Made by a program: the position numbers and the translations under genes | In this document: one piece after another, positions 1-11,212 of the stretch | Position numbering within the stretch: position 1 is the stretch's first letter | Layout: each line of letters opens with the position of its first letter | Source: Orychophragmus violaceus | Lineage: Eukaryota; Streptophyta; Magnoliopsida; Brassicales; Brassicaceae | NCBI GenBank assembly: GCA_030180135.1 | Contig: CM058232.1 | Span: forward strand, 62,021,330 to 62,085,329 | Length of the DNA stretch: 64,000 nt | Direction of reading: 5' to 3' | The notes under the pieces: model-generated | Databases searched by the model: none | Seen by the model: the letters and a program-made list of their open reading frames with translations, nothing else | Told to the model about the DNA's origin: nothing

Positions 1-1260
1 GAAGAGACTGAACCAGATGAGTTGAAGGGGTATGCCAAGAAGAAGTTCTTCAGAGAACTCAGACGATACTATTGGGATGAGCCTTATCTCTACAAGCACT
101 GTTCATATGGTCTTTACAGGAGATACATTGCTGAATCAGAGGTTCCAGATATACTATTCCATTGTCATGGATCAGATTATGCTGGACATTTTGCTACTTT
201 CAAGATTGTGTCTAAGGTTCTGCAAGCAGGATTCTGGTGGCCTACGATGTTTGCAGACGCTCATTCTTTTGTCTCTCAGTGTGATGCCTGTCAGAGGAGA
301 GGAAAAATCAGTAAGAAGCATGAGATGCCTCAGAATTTCATTCTTGAGGTTGATGTTTTCGATTGCTGGGGCATAGATTTCACTGGTCCTTTTCCCTCAT
401 CCTATGGGAATAAGTTCATATTGGTTGTTGTAGACTATGTGTCTAAGTGGGTGGAAGCAATAGCTAGTCCAACCAATGATTCTTTGGTGGTTATTAAGTT
501 GTTTAAGACCATCATATTCCCTAGATTTGGAGTACCTCGGATAGTAATTAGTGATGGAGGATCTCATTTCATTAATAAGGTCTTCGAGAAGCTGCTAAAG
601 AAGCATGAAGCTCATCACCGAGTTGCTACTCCTTATCACCCTCAGACTAGTGGGCAAGTCGAGGTCTCTAACATACAGATCAAGGAGATCTTGGAGAAGA
701 CAGTTGGGAATACAAGGAAGGATTGGGCAGCAAAGCTGGATGATGCACTATGGGCTTACCGGACTGCATTCAAGATGCCACTTGGGACTACTCCATTTCA
801 TATGCTGTATGGAAAAGCATGTCATCTGCCAGTAGAGCTTGAGCACAAAGAAGCATGGGCGGTGAAGCAGATGAATTTCGATCTTAAGTCTGCTGCAGAA
901 AGGAGATTGGTGCAGCTTAATGAGTTGGAAGAGATTAGGCATTTTGCTTATGAAAACTCAAAGCTGTACAAGGAGAGGACTAAAGCTTATCATGACAAGA
1001 AGATTGTCTCAAGGCAATTTGAGCCTAATGATCAAGTACTTTTGTATAATTCCCGTTTGCAATTGTTTCCAGGTAAGCTGATATCAAGGTGGTCTGGTCC
1101 TTTCACGATCAAGGAGGTACGCCCTTATGGAGTTGTAGTTCTAACCAGCCAAGAAGGTAAGGAATTCACTGTCAATGGACAGAGGGGGAAGCACTATTGG
1201 GCTAAGGCCGAGATTCCGAGAGGACAGATTCTGCCTCTGGATGATGCACCCTCTGCCTGA
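1..1260 (+). CDS. Integrase portion of Athila-type pol (5' end outside window)
   Basis: The frame is open from base 1 to a TGA at 1258-1260, so this is the C-terminal part of a longer polyprotein; no start codon belongs here. Integrase catalyses insertion of retrotransposon cDNA. The N-terminal zinc-binding His/Cys region lies at about 160-300 (ending SQCDACQRRG). The DDE core follows: the first Asp in GIDFTGPF (near 375), the second in ISDGGSHF (near 550), and the Glu in HPQTSGQVEVSN (near 640-675). A C-terminal segment with SRWSGPF (near 1087-1105) resembles the GPY/F module. All catalytic residues are present and there is no stop, so decay is slight. After the stop there is only non-coding sequence before the LTR, the usual Athila arrangement without an envelope-like ORF here. 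Confidence 0.9.
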   Translation, partial: EETEPDELKGYAKKKFFRELRRYYWDEPYLYKHCSYGLYRRYIAESEVPDILFHCHGSDYAGHFATFKIVSKVLQAGFWWPTMFADAHSFVSQCDACQRRGKISKKHEMPQNFILEVDVFDCWGIDFTGPFPSSYGNKFILVVVDYVSKWVEAIASPTNDSLVVIKLFKTIIFPRFGVPRIVISDGGSHFINKVFEKLLKKHEAHHRVATPYHPQTSGQVEVSNIQIKEILEKTVGNTRKDWAAKLDDALWAYRTAFKMPLGTTPFHMLYGKACHLPVELEHKEAWAVKQMNFDLKSAAERRLVQLNELEEIRHFAYENSKLYKERTKAYHDKKIVSRQFEPNDQVLLYNSRLQLFPGKLISRWSGPFTIKEVRPYGVVVLTSQEGKEFTVNGQRGKHYWAKAEIPRGQILPLDDAPSA

Positions 1261-2627
1261 TTCAGCTAAAACGTCAAGCTAATGACGTTAAAAGAGCGCT
1301 GAGTAGGAGGCAACCCACTGTTAGGTTCGTTTTTGTTTTCATTTTTCGTTTTGATTTGGTGTTTTTTATTTTCAGTTTTTGTGTGTGTTCAAAGGCGTGA
1401 GAAAAACAGGCAGAATTGCACTGCATCGATCGACACACTTAGTGCATCGGTCGACACAGTTGCGATTTACGGTTTGCCGATTCAATTGCGGTTCAGACAC
1501 CGGTTATTTACGTAACCGCAGGCATAATCGACTTGCATCGATCGACACCCTTGTGGCATCGATCGACACCCTTGTGGCATCGATCGACATAGGCCGACGA
1601 CAGGTAAGTGTTCTGACAATTTTTCGGTTTGTTTTCATTCCGATTTCTCTCTTTTACCGAGCCTAGGCTTGACACCACTGGGGACAGTGTGTTTCAAGTG
1701 TGGGGGAGGTAGTTACTAACGCACGCTTTCTGTTTTCTTAGAGTCAGTTATGTTTTTGTGTCGGTTTTATCGAGTCAAAACATTTTAAGTAGGAAACAAT
1801 GAATTTTTGAGAAGCCAACAACACTTGCAGGAACTTAAGTAACCATTGAGATGAGCTTGCAGGATCAATCTATGACTATTAGAAAACCCAATGCAGATCA
1901 GCCTACTGAGGACACCCATATCAATTCAGGTATTCAGAGAATCCTTTACTGACTTCACCCCTAATTTTGACTTAATTTTCTCACCTAAGGGCTTGGTATA
2001 CCTTGAGTCGGATTCCTCTGTTAGTTCTGACACAGCTTGTAAACATGTCCAAGTAAGGTTCCCTTCTCCCCTTCCTTAAAGTAAAAAAAAAGAGTAATAA
2101 TTTGAGGATGAGCTAGTAGCTCCGAAGTGGTCGCGGGAGTGGTAGAGACCCCTATTACCTCCTGTGCATCCATGGAATGTGTCCAAAGTACACCCCATAA
2201 CGGGAAGAGCACTGATAAAAAAAAATGATACCCAATGGGGAGAAATCAGTTGTTAAGGAAGGGAAAAGAGAAGAAAGGAACCAGAAAAAGATAGTATGGT
2301 GGTCTAGAGCTAACAGAGTAAGAATCCATGTGCCCTTTGATCGATAATCCTTAGGTGAGACCGCACTTAATAGCTTATTGAAGTCAGTAGGGTGAATTTG
2401 AATGCTTTGGATTGATTGTGGAGTTTATTCAGGACAGTTGCTAAGTGTGGGGGAAGTATATGTTGGTCTTGATGTCTTGCAGGTGAAATCTTTCAGTGGC
2501 TTACTAAGGGGAATCTGAGTGTTGTGCTTCTAAGATGAAAAGAGTTTCTGAAAGTTTTCAAAACTCTTCACCACATTCTAGTTCTCTGTTTTGCTTGAGG
2601 GCAAGCAAAGGCTAAGTGTGGGGGAGT
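1261..2627 (+). other. Non-coding 3' region of the Athila-like element with three PPT-like tracts
   Basis: I see no credible ORF here. It is closely similar to 17405-18737 of the other Athila-like element, starting with a shared stretch reading GCAACCCACTGTTAGGTTCG (1310-1329). It carries 14-bp quasi-palindromes at 1423, 1444, 1535, 1556 and 1577, and three AAGTGTGGGGGAG-like purine tracts at 1696, 2443 and 2614. Only the last one abuts the LTR and can be the true polypurine tract. Confidence 0.75.
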
Positions 2628-3809
2628 TGATATATCATGGTTTTTACCTGTTTTAGGCCATGATATAAGTATGTTTTAGAGTCTTTTGTCTTGTCTTTAG
2701 AGTCATTTACAGGTGTTATTAGGTACATGATCGTTTGGGAGATTATTGGAAATAATGGAGCATTTTGGGCCTGTTTTGGAGCTTAAGCCGAGAGATCTGA
2801 TTTCACCAAGTCTGGACGACGTATGCATTGATCGATGCATCATTTGCATCGATCGACACACCTCTGCGACAGCTCATTAATGAAGACTTTGGAAATTTAC
2901 AGTTTTTCCCCAAAAAGTTCCAGTATTTGCAAAGAGACCCCAAGCGTGATTAGGCCTTTATAATTAGGTTTTTGGTGTTTTGTTTCAGATACGCTTTCAT
3001 ACTATTAGATTTTTAGAGAGAGAGACCGAGAGGCTGATCGTTCTTGTACGCCAGAGAGAAGATTTCGAACCTCTTTTATTCTTACTCTTTGATTTTTATG
3101 ATATCTATTTATTCATTGATTTGTGTTTTATTGATCATGTCTGAGTAGATTCATAGTTGGGTTTAGGGATTCTCGTTAGGGTTTTCATGACTTGTTAGAT
3201 TGATTTATCAGTTAAGGATTCATATCTTATTTGGTCTTCAACCTGAATTGTGCTTAATACTAGTTTCTAACCTGATCACTTAGAATCTAGACTTTAGGTT
3301 ATTAAATTGACACGAAAGTGTAATTTAGAATATGAACTATTTAGGTTGAGCAATTGAATTATCCGCAAAGAAATTTGGTTTAATTGAATTGTGAACAAAT
3401 CAAACTTGCACTTAAGGCTAGTTTAATCTGTTAAGAATTGCAAAGAAATTTGGGTTTCTGCTATTAGACTTAGAGAATTCTCGCAACGAAAGTTGGTTAG
3501 TTCTATATCTGTGTTTGAGTTCTAGAACTGAACTTAATTTGATCCTGACTGATAGTTAATCTGCTTGTCTGATTTCCTGAGAACTTCCTAGACTTGACGC
3601 TTTTAGTACCTGCTTACAAACCACTCTTGCTATTGATTTACTTTTTGTTCTGATTTAATGCTTATTCTCTGTTTCACCTAGCTTAACTTGACACTCTACA
3701 ATCTATCGTAAGGTCTAGTGTCTTTGTGGATTTTGATACCCTATATACTACTAGTTCACGTCTGTGCACTTGCAGTGTAGATTTAGGGATTAAAAATATG
3801 ATCGTGTCA
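2628..3809 (+). repeat. 3' LTR of the Athila-like element
   Basis: Starts TGATATATCATGG directly after the purine tract and ends ...GATCGTGTCA, 1182 bp. It aligns block by block with the 1179-1180 bp LTRs of the element at 14695-19917 (for example the shared sequence near 3590-3780, and AGAGAATTCTCGCAACG) but is clearly diverged, so it is a related subfamily. A motif pair lies at 2825 and 2846. Confidence 0.85.
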
Positions 3810-6800
3810 AGGGCTCGGTGAGTTTCAGAAGGAAACTGATGGAGAAATTATGATGGTCCATGCGGCTGGAGGGCAAGTTATGTTCACAACGGGAAGAGTC
3901 TGAAACATCTATGTCATGATCAGTGAAGTTAACTTGCCAGCTGATCTGGTGATTTGTCAAGTGAAGTCTTAAGATGTGATACCCGGTATGGATTGGCTTA
4001 GGAAGCACATGGCGCATCTAGACTTTCACCGCGGTCGAGTTAGGTTTGAAACCGACCAAGGAAACATGTAGTATCAGGGAGTTAGACCGACTAATGGAAG
4101 CTTGACTGTTTCGGCAATTCAAGCAGAACGGATGGTAGAGAATGGATGTGAAGTGTATTTGGCTGCAATCACTACAGTGAAAGTTGGGCTGGATGTTGAA
4201 CTAAGTGAGATTCCGGTGGTAAATGATTTTGAGGATGTGTTCTAGTCACTGACTGGATTTCCATCTGCTCGTTCTGACCCGTTCACGATCTAGCTTGAGC
4301 CTGGAACGGCTTCAATCTCCAAAGATCCATATGGAATGGCTCCGGCAGAGCTGGCTGAGCTAAAGAAACAATTAAGCAAATTGATGGAGAAAGGGTTTGT
4401 GCGACCAAACAGTTCACTTGGGGCACACCGGTTCTATTTGTCAAGAAGAAATATGGGAGTTTCAGACTCTGCATCGACTATTGTGGACTAAACAGAGTGA
4501 TAGTGAAGAAAAAATATCCTCTTCCAAGGATAGACAAGTTGTTAGACCAACTCTGAGGTGCTACTTGGTTCTCAAAGATCGATTTGGCTCAGGGTTATCA
4601 TCAGATTCTGGTTGCTGAGTTAGATGTTCCGAAGACAGTATTCAAGACAAGGTATGAGTTTGTGGTTATGCCTTTGAGATTGACTAATGCACATGCGGCT
4701 TTTATGAAGCTAATAAAAAACGTGTTCATATACTGCCTTGATGAATACGTGATCATCTTCATATATGATATCTTGGTTTACTCCAAGGATAAGGAAGAGC
4801 ACAAGGCCCATCTGAGGACGGTTATGAATAGACTGCGGGAACATCAGTTGTTTGCTAAGCTCAGCAAATGCAGATTTTGGCAAAGGGAGATAGGATTCTT
4901 GGGGTATGTGGTCTCGGACAAGGGAGTTATTGTAGATCTAGAAAAGAATAAGGCAATTGCGGATTGGCCTAGACCAAGGAATCCGATAGAGATAAGGAGT
5001 TTTCTGGGATTAGCTGACTACTACTGACGATTCTTAAAGGGTTTTGCGTGTATGGCTCAGCCAATGACTCGACTGACTGGGAAAGATGTTCAGTTCATTT
5101 GGTCAACAGACTGTGAAGCGAGTTTCTGTAAGCTAAAGGATATGCCGACGAGTAATCCAGTATTGGCTTTGCCAATGGATGACGAGCCTTATGTGGTTTA
5201 CACCGATGCATCAAGAGTTGGGCTTGGATGCATTTTGATGCAGCAAGGCAAGGTTCGCCTATGCATCAAGACAGTTAAGGAAGCATGAAGGAAACCATCT
5301 GATTGATTACCTAGAGACGGTTGTAATTGTTTTTGCCCATAAGATCTGGCCGTCTTATCTCAATGGTGCAAAGGTCCAAGTCTTCACGGATCATAAGAGT
5401 TTGAAGTACATCTTCACACAGCCGGAACTAAATTTAAGACAGAGAAGATGGATGGAGACAGTGGCCGATTACGATATGGACATTGCCTATAACCCGGGTA
5501 AGGCAAACACAGTGGCTGATGCTTTAAGCAGGAAGCGAGTTGCTTCAGATTCTGAAAAGGACTTGGAAGGATTAATCAATATGATTGGAACATTGAGTCT
5601 TACTGCCTTTACCAGAAAAGTAGAACCGTTGAGTCTAAGTGCAGTGGATCAAGAAGATTTGCTGACCAAGGTACGGATAGCTCAAGAGCTGGATCAAGAC
5701 TTGACCAGTGAGGTAAGAAAGGAAAAGACCGAGTATCAGAATTCAAACAATGGGACGATTTTGATAAATGGTCTAGTTTGTATTCAAGAATATCAAGAGG
5801 TTGCGGGATGAAATCCTTAAGGAAGCACATCAGTCAAGATTCTCGATACATCCCAGGATGACTAAGATGTATTGTGATCTGAAGCGGTACTATCATTGGG
5901 TTGGAATGAATCGTGCGTTGCTAAGTGGGTTGCTGGATGTCCTATCTGTCAGATGGTTAAGGTTGAATGTCAAGTTTCGAGCGGATTATTGCAAAGCTTA
6001 CCCATTCCAGAGTGGAAATGGGACAAGATCACGATGAACTTCGTAACCGGATTGCCAATGCGGAATGACAAAGATGCAATTTGGGTTATTGTGGACAGAC
6101 TGACTAAGTTAACACATTTTCTTGCAATCAACAAGTAGGATAATGCGGCAGTATTGGGCAAGTTATATGTGGAACAGATCGTGAGATTGCATGAAGTACC
6201 GGAGAGCATTGTATCAGACCATGATGCAAAGTTCAAATCAACCTTCTGGAGGGCAGTGTAGAAGGCAATGGGGACAAAGGTCCATATGAGTACACCATAT
6301 CATCCTCAGACGGATGGACAGTCAAAGAGGACGATCAGAACACTTGAGGATTTGTTACGGGCTTGTGTTCCGGATTGGGGCAGTAATTGGGATCAGTACT
6401 TGCATTTGGCTGAATTCTTTAACAACAACAGCTACCAAGGTAGTATCAGAATGCCGCCATATGAAGCACTTTATGGACGGCCATGCAGAACGACGTTTTG
6501 TTAGACTCAAGTGGGGGAGCGAAGCATTTTTGGCCAAGACTTTGTGGAAGAAACGACTGAAAGGATAAGGGTTTTGAAGCTTAAGTTGAAAGAAGCTCAG
6601 AACCGACAGAAATTTTTTAATGATAAGCGGAGGAAAAAGTTGGAATTTGCGGTAGGAGATATGTTCTACCTCAAGACAGTAATTTATAAAGGCAAAGATC
6701 GAGCAACAAAAAATGTGAAGTTAAGTCCAAGGTACATGGAACCGTACAAGATTTTGGAGAGGATCTGGGAAGTAGCTTACAAGCTTGAGTTGCCTTTGGC

Positions 6801-7137
6801 TATGTATGCGTTCCATAACGTTTTACATGTCTCTCTGCTAAGGAAATTAATAAGTGACATGCATAATGTGGATTTTGAACCATCTTCGGACTTAAGGGAA
6901 AATTTGACAGTGGAAGAAAGATCACTCCGAGTTTTGGATAAAAAAAACAAGAACGTTGGCAGAAGAAAGAATGTTAAAATGATCCAAGTTGTTTGGGATT
7001 GTGATGGTGAAGAAGAAACAACTTGGGAACCGAATGAAAGAATGCAAGCTGGATTCCCTAAGTGGTTTGAGAAACTTAAGGAAATCCGAGGACGAAGAGT
7101 AAGACTCAAGGACGAGTCTAAGCCAAGTGGGGGAGAG
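3810..7137 (+). pseudogene. Chromovirus pol pseudogene (PR-RT-RNaseH-IN-chromodomain)
   Basis: Read across several frames and stops. A protease tail has VIPGMDWLRKHMAHLDF (about 3980-4030). Reverse transcriptase spans about 4290-5030. RNase H spans about 5050-5560 (YTDASRVGLGC, then PGKANTVADALSRKR). The integrase zinc finger (AGCPICQMVKVECQ) is near 5930-5975, and the core with HPQTDGQSKRT near 6300. The C-terminal chromodomain-like stretch VVWDCDGEEETTWEPN is near 6990-7035. The first Asp of the RT active-site motif is replaced: it reads FIYDIL, with TAT at 4764-4766. In-frame stops occur at several points, for example TAG in the 4240s and TGA at 5026. It cannot encode an active polyprotein. 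The domain order and C-terminal chromodomain are why I call it a chromovirus. Confidence 0.85.
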
Positions 7138-7138
7138 T

Positions 7139-8708
7139 TGTAACGCCCGCGTTCTATGACTGAACGGGATCAGTCCGTGAAGGTCATCCATAATGGCCTT
7201 TAAGAAATGGAATATTAAAAACTAGGGGGTTCTTCTTGATAAGTAAGGCTTACTATGTGAAATTCAAGCTAAAATGAACTGGAAGAGTTCAAACCGTGAT
7301 TTTTAGACCAAGACTGGTTGTTGAGCTGATTTGGTGAGGATTCAAACACTGTTCGGTCGGATTCCAAATAGGACAGTTAAGAATGTTGGCTTAAGCTGAG
7401 GTTCGCGGATTGATTGTCTGACTGGGTTTGGGCGGGAACGGTTATAGGCCGAACTTTGCATTTTTCGTCCAAGGAAAAGAGCGGGAATGTTTATTATTAA
7501 ATATGTGCAGCCAGGTGATGAAAGCGCGGGGAAGGCAGCCAATCAGAAAGATGCGGGAGCGGTTTTGGGACGGTTTCTGGGCAGTTGGCTTGATGGAAAT
7601 CGCCCACAAACCTATAAAACCAGCCCTTAGGTGATTTTTGTTCAGTTTCTTCGACCAAGAACTCAGACAGAACGAGAGAGAAATTATGAAGAGTTAAACC
7701 GTTCAGACTAAGAAAAGTGGAGATTTGGCTGCGAGTTGGATAAGTGATTGGCTGGGATTACTGTATTGATTGGATTGTTGACTGTTCTCTTGGATCGAGC
7801 AAAAGATGTGTCAGAAAACCGCTCTCCTTCTTCGAACCGAAAGACTAAGGTGAGAGCATAAACGTGGCTATAGTTTATGACCGTTTTCTTGCATAGACTA
7901 CTTGAGTCTATGTTTGCTATGACTGTTTTGATTGCTTTCTTATCGATTATTCTATTTTTGCTGGGTTAATCGATTGATTGGTTCCTTTCACCGAGCATCT
8001 AGATAAAATCATGCGCTTAAGGGCAGTTTGCTCGTTAAGGCTTGATGATGGATCGTGGAAGATGGCTCTTCGACTTGGAACGTTCAGATCGGATTAAGTG
8101 TATGTATGTTCAGGCCATTCTGCTTTCTGTTGACTTAATCGATGGATTGGTTTCTTTCATTTGGCGTATAGATCCAGATCATGCACTTAGGGGCAGTTTG
8201 TTTGCTAAGGCTTTATGCTGCATAGCGGATGATGGCTCATTGACTTGAAACGGTCAGATCGGATTAAGTACATGTTCTGATGATAAACATGATAGACTGA
8301 CTGAATGTATGACTTGTCTGCGTGATTATTTATGTAGCTAAATGAGACAGGATGACCGCTCTCACTAAGAATTTTTTTGCTTATGCCTCCTTTGTGGATG
8401 CAGGTGATTGTTTAAAGAAGGCTTAGGCGCGAGACGAAAGGCAGCTGGATGGAAAGGATGTTAGGATTTTGGTAGATTTGGTTAAGTATGAATGTAATAG
8501 CTTAGTGGCAAACTGATCATTGTACTTAAGCCTTGAAATCTATTTAAGTCTTGTTTATGCTTAAAAATGCTTGTCTAGTCCGATTTAATAACGCTAAATA
8601 ATTCTAAGTATGGAAATTTTCAGAAATGATGTAAGTCTGGCTAGGAAGTCAACCCAGACACTACCTTGTGCTAGTCGCGGGTGGGAAAAATGTGGTCGGG
8701 ACGTTTCA
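7139..8708 (+). repeat. 3' LTR of the chromovirus
   Basis: Follows the purine tract AGTGGGGGAGAGT. Starts TGTAACGCCCGC and ends GGGACGTTTCA, giving the short imperfect terminal inversion TGTAACG/CGTTTCA, 1570 bp. It contains two diverged internal repeats of about 150-200 bp (compare the TTAATCGATTGATTGGTT region near 7965 with TTAATCGATGGATTGGTT near 8135, each followed by a CACTTAGGGGCAGTTTG-like stretch). Confidence 0.75.
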
Positions 8709-9430
8709 GTCTCCTTCTAGGTATTTCGGCTCCTTTTACTAGAGGTAGATTTGGTTGTATTGGGCCTAGGTGGGAGCTCGTCTTCTTAAATATTTTGTTC
8801 TCCTGAATTTTTGGTTTTAGCTTCTCCAATTGTGAGATGGGCTTTGCTTCGACTTTCCTCGGTGGAATGTCCTCTTTTATTATGATGTTTACAGAACTGT
8901 TTTCATCAAAGGGTTTGTTTTCTGATTTGGCCAAGTCTTCAATGGCGAAACTGTGTTGACCTTGACCTTCATCCTTTGAATCGTTTCTCGAATTTCTTTT
9001 TGAGTTGTTCGCCGGTACCACGGATTTTTTTTTCCGGCTTTCGTGATGGCTTTTATCTGTACTTCTTGAAGCGCAAAAGCTGACGCTCGATGGAACGCGT
9101 CATCAAGAGAAACTAGCGACCTAACTGCGAGCTCCTCTCGGAATCTGGAATTGTAGAAGATACCGTTTTTGAGTGCTCGGAGTGCTACAACCATGTTTGG
9201 ATTCATGACTTTGGACTTGATCTCCATGAATCTGTCTATGAAGTTTCGAAGCGACTCGTATGGACCTATAGAGAATTCCCAAAGGTTGGCCTCTGAGTCA
9301 TATTCATGTATGTATACAGAATAGTGCTTTTGGAATGCTGAAATGAGATGGTTAAAGTTGTCAATGGAGTTCCCATCCAGAAATGTGAACCATTCTAGAG
9401 CAGGTCCGACAAGATTTCAGTAAAGAAACG
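8709..9430 (-). pseudogene. Gag remnant of the Tat-like element
   Basis: Two overlapping minus-strand frames (about 9227-8889 and 9021-8709) read as Gag. They include SLRNFIDRFMEIKSKV just upstream, then VVALRALKNGIFYNSRF and FREELAVRSLVSLDDAFHRA. The pattern (FMxxK...L..G......F...L....) is that of the retrotransposon Gag domain of Tat/Ogre elements and matches the gag of the second Tat-like element in style. There are frame changes near 9020 and stops upstream of 9230. The 3' part is missing because another element inserted. Confidence 0.6.
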
Positions 9431-10636
9431 GCAGTAGCCTGCCTCTTTCTAGAAATCGTTTAGGTGTACGCAACCTATTGCCAGCCTAAATGCTCTAGTG
9501 TGAGCTTGGGGGTCACCTTTTCCATAATATTCTGGAAATATGATTGTAGATGCATATGGAATGCGAGCATTGGCAATCCTACCCATGAAGGGAGTTTTTC
9601 ATCTGTTGTAGTCCAGTGTTTGTGTGATCAACGTATCATCGAAAATATTCGCGGTCGATCACGCCTTATTTGTCAGCAGGGTGGTAACTCTGTCCATTTT
9701 CCCGACCGTCTGTGTGACCATCTCCCAAGTGGAGAGATCTGAAGTCGAATGGGGTTAAATAGCCGTTCCTGGCTGAGAGCTCTGGAGGTTGACTCAACAT
9801 GGAAGTTATGTCACACACCCTGGGATGGCGAGATCTGGATGGTTCACATCCCGGAGGCACAAGAGGTGGAGAGGTTAGACACGTAACCGGATGATTTGCT
9901 GCTCACGTAACATTGGAGTCTCGCATTCGTAGTTAACGATGGTGTCCTCAAGAAAGTGGGATACCCTCTAGTTTGTATTGGAGTAGTGAACTGTCTCGAG
10001 GCGTCAGGAATGACGTAGACCACAAAGAAATTCAGACATGTCCGCGGAGGCGGACTTGCTTCGTTAGGAAGAAGCCTCTATCCACTAAGATTATGTGATT
10101 GGGAAATCTCAGCGAATCTGCTCGAGAGATCTTGTTCTTGTCGATATGGACGAGCTGTTAGAGCTTGTGTAGGCGACTCGTGGCTTCATGCCTTGTCGAT
10201 CAACGTGGAGAGCATGCTATGGATCTCGGTTAGATCGTTAAGGTTAGACCTCATAGGTCCATTTAATCACGGAGAGACGGACCTCATGTCAGTTCTGGTC
10301 ATGGTTTGGGCCTGACCAGTCGAGTTTTCGTTGGGTCTTATCAAGACCCTAGGGTTTGTGTGGTCTCCAACAAAAGTGCTCCCATTAGGGAGGTTGTCTC
10401 CAGCCGTAGTGTTAGACTACTATAGGCTCGGATCTGTAACTGCGTTTGAGAATTGAGTTATCTTTCCAGAGCATGTTGAATTTGTTCCCCTGAGAGCATT
10501 GACCGATGGGGTTAATTTCTCAGGGTTTTTTGAGGCAAATGTTTCGAGCCAGATCTCGCGAGTTCAATTTGTTCAGTACCCATTTCATTTTTCGAGATCT
10601 TTTATTGGATATTTTTGACAGAGGATACTATGGTCG

Positions 10637-10654
10637 TCCCTACAGACGGCGCCA
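10637..10654 (-). promoter_or_regulatory. Primer-binding site of the Tat-like element
   Basis: The minus strand reads TGGCGCCGTCTGTAGGGA, three bases inside the LTR edge. The TGGCGCC start is shared with the Athila-like PBS at 15880 and is typical of plant Ty3 elements. Confidence 0.7.
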
Positions 10655-10657
10655 AAA

Positions 10658-11212
10658 TGTGGATCCAGAAATCCACACTAGAGATTTATGATTTGGAATG
10701 GTGAAATTTGTCGAATGCCTAAAACCTCAAAGATTACTCGAAGTTTCAAATAATTATCTAAAACAAACCTCGGTGATGTGATTATATTGTACTGATGAAA
10801 GAAGATTACAAAAGGGTCTCAGGAGAGAGTTTATAGTGTGCTCGTAGAACTTTTTGTATGCAAAAAGTATGTGAAGAAGATGGTCCTTAAATTAAAGCCA
10901 ATGAACTCCTTTTATAGACACTTTGTCGAGCTCTCTATCATGTATATCTCGTAATGGTCTTGTTGGAACGATCACCGTGATCTCTGGACGGTTGAGTTAA
11001 TCTTGAAGGATCCATTTTGACTAAATAAGCTCGACAGTTGACATTAATATTGGGCATGTCTTCTTCAATACGCGGTCGTTTTCCAGTTGATAAGGCATAT
11101 CTAGGATGGGCTTTGGTTTGGGCTTGAGTGATATTTTTAATGTTGACATGTTTGAGTGATAAGGCCTTTAGGTCTTATCGGGTCAAATTCAAGTGTGGAT
11201 TTAGGTATCAAC
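10658..11212 (-). repeat. 5' LTR of the Tat-like element
   Basis: In element orientation it starts TGTTGATACCTAAATCC and ends TTTCTGGATCCACA, about 555 bp, just before the PBS. Both ends carry a short related TGTGGAT stretch. The outer edge could be 2 bp shorter (TGATACC). Confidence 0.6.

Larger units (their letters stand above)
1..3809 (+). mobile_element. Athila-like Ty3/gypsy retrotransposon, 3' half
   Basis: The window opens inside pol. In order: the integrase end of pol, about 1.37 kb of conserved non-coding sequence, a polypurine tract ending at 2627, and a 3' LTR (2628-3809). The same order of blocks recurs in the complete element at 14695-19917, which fixes the boundaries. The LTR ends at ...GTGTCA and the next base resumes a chromovirus pol frame, so this element inserted into that chromovirus. 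The expected 5-bp target copy on the right would be AGGGC; its partner lies left of the window. Confidence 0.85.
3810..8708 (+). mobile_element. Decayed chromovirus (Ty3/gypsy, Tekay/Del-like), 3' part
   Basis: Contains protease-to-chromodomain pol remnants followed by a 1570-bp 3' LTR. The 5' part (5' LTR and gag) is displaced to the left by the Athila insertion at 3809/3810. The right end (8708) abuts minus-strand Tat gag, so this element is itself an insertion. The target copy at the right would be GTCTC (8709-8713). Confidence 0.8.
8709..11212 (-). mobile_element. Tat-like Ty3/gypsy element, 5' LTR, PBS, leader and gag start
   Basis: On the minus strand, from right to left: LTR 11212-10658, a primer-binding site at once after it, a leader of about 1.2 kb (10636-9430) with no clear ORF, then a gag remnant cut off at 8709 by the chromovirus. 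The rest of this element should lie to the left of the window. Confidence 0.7.
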
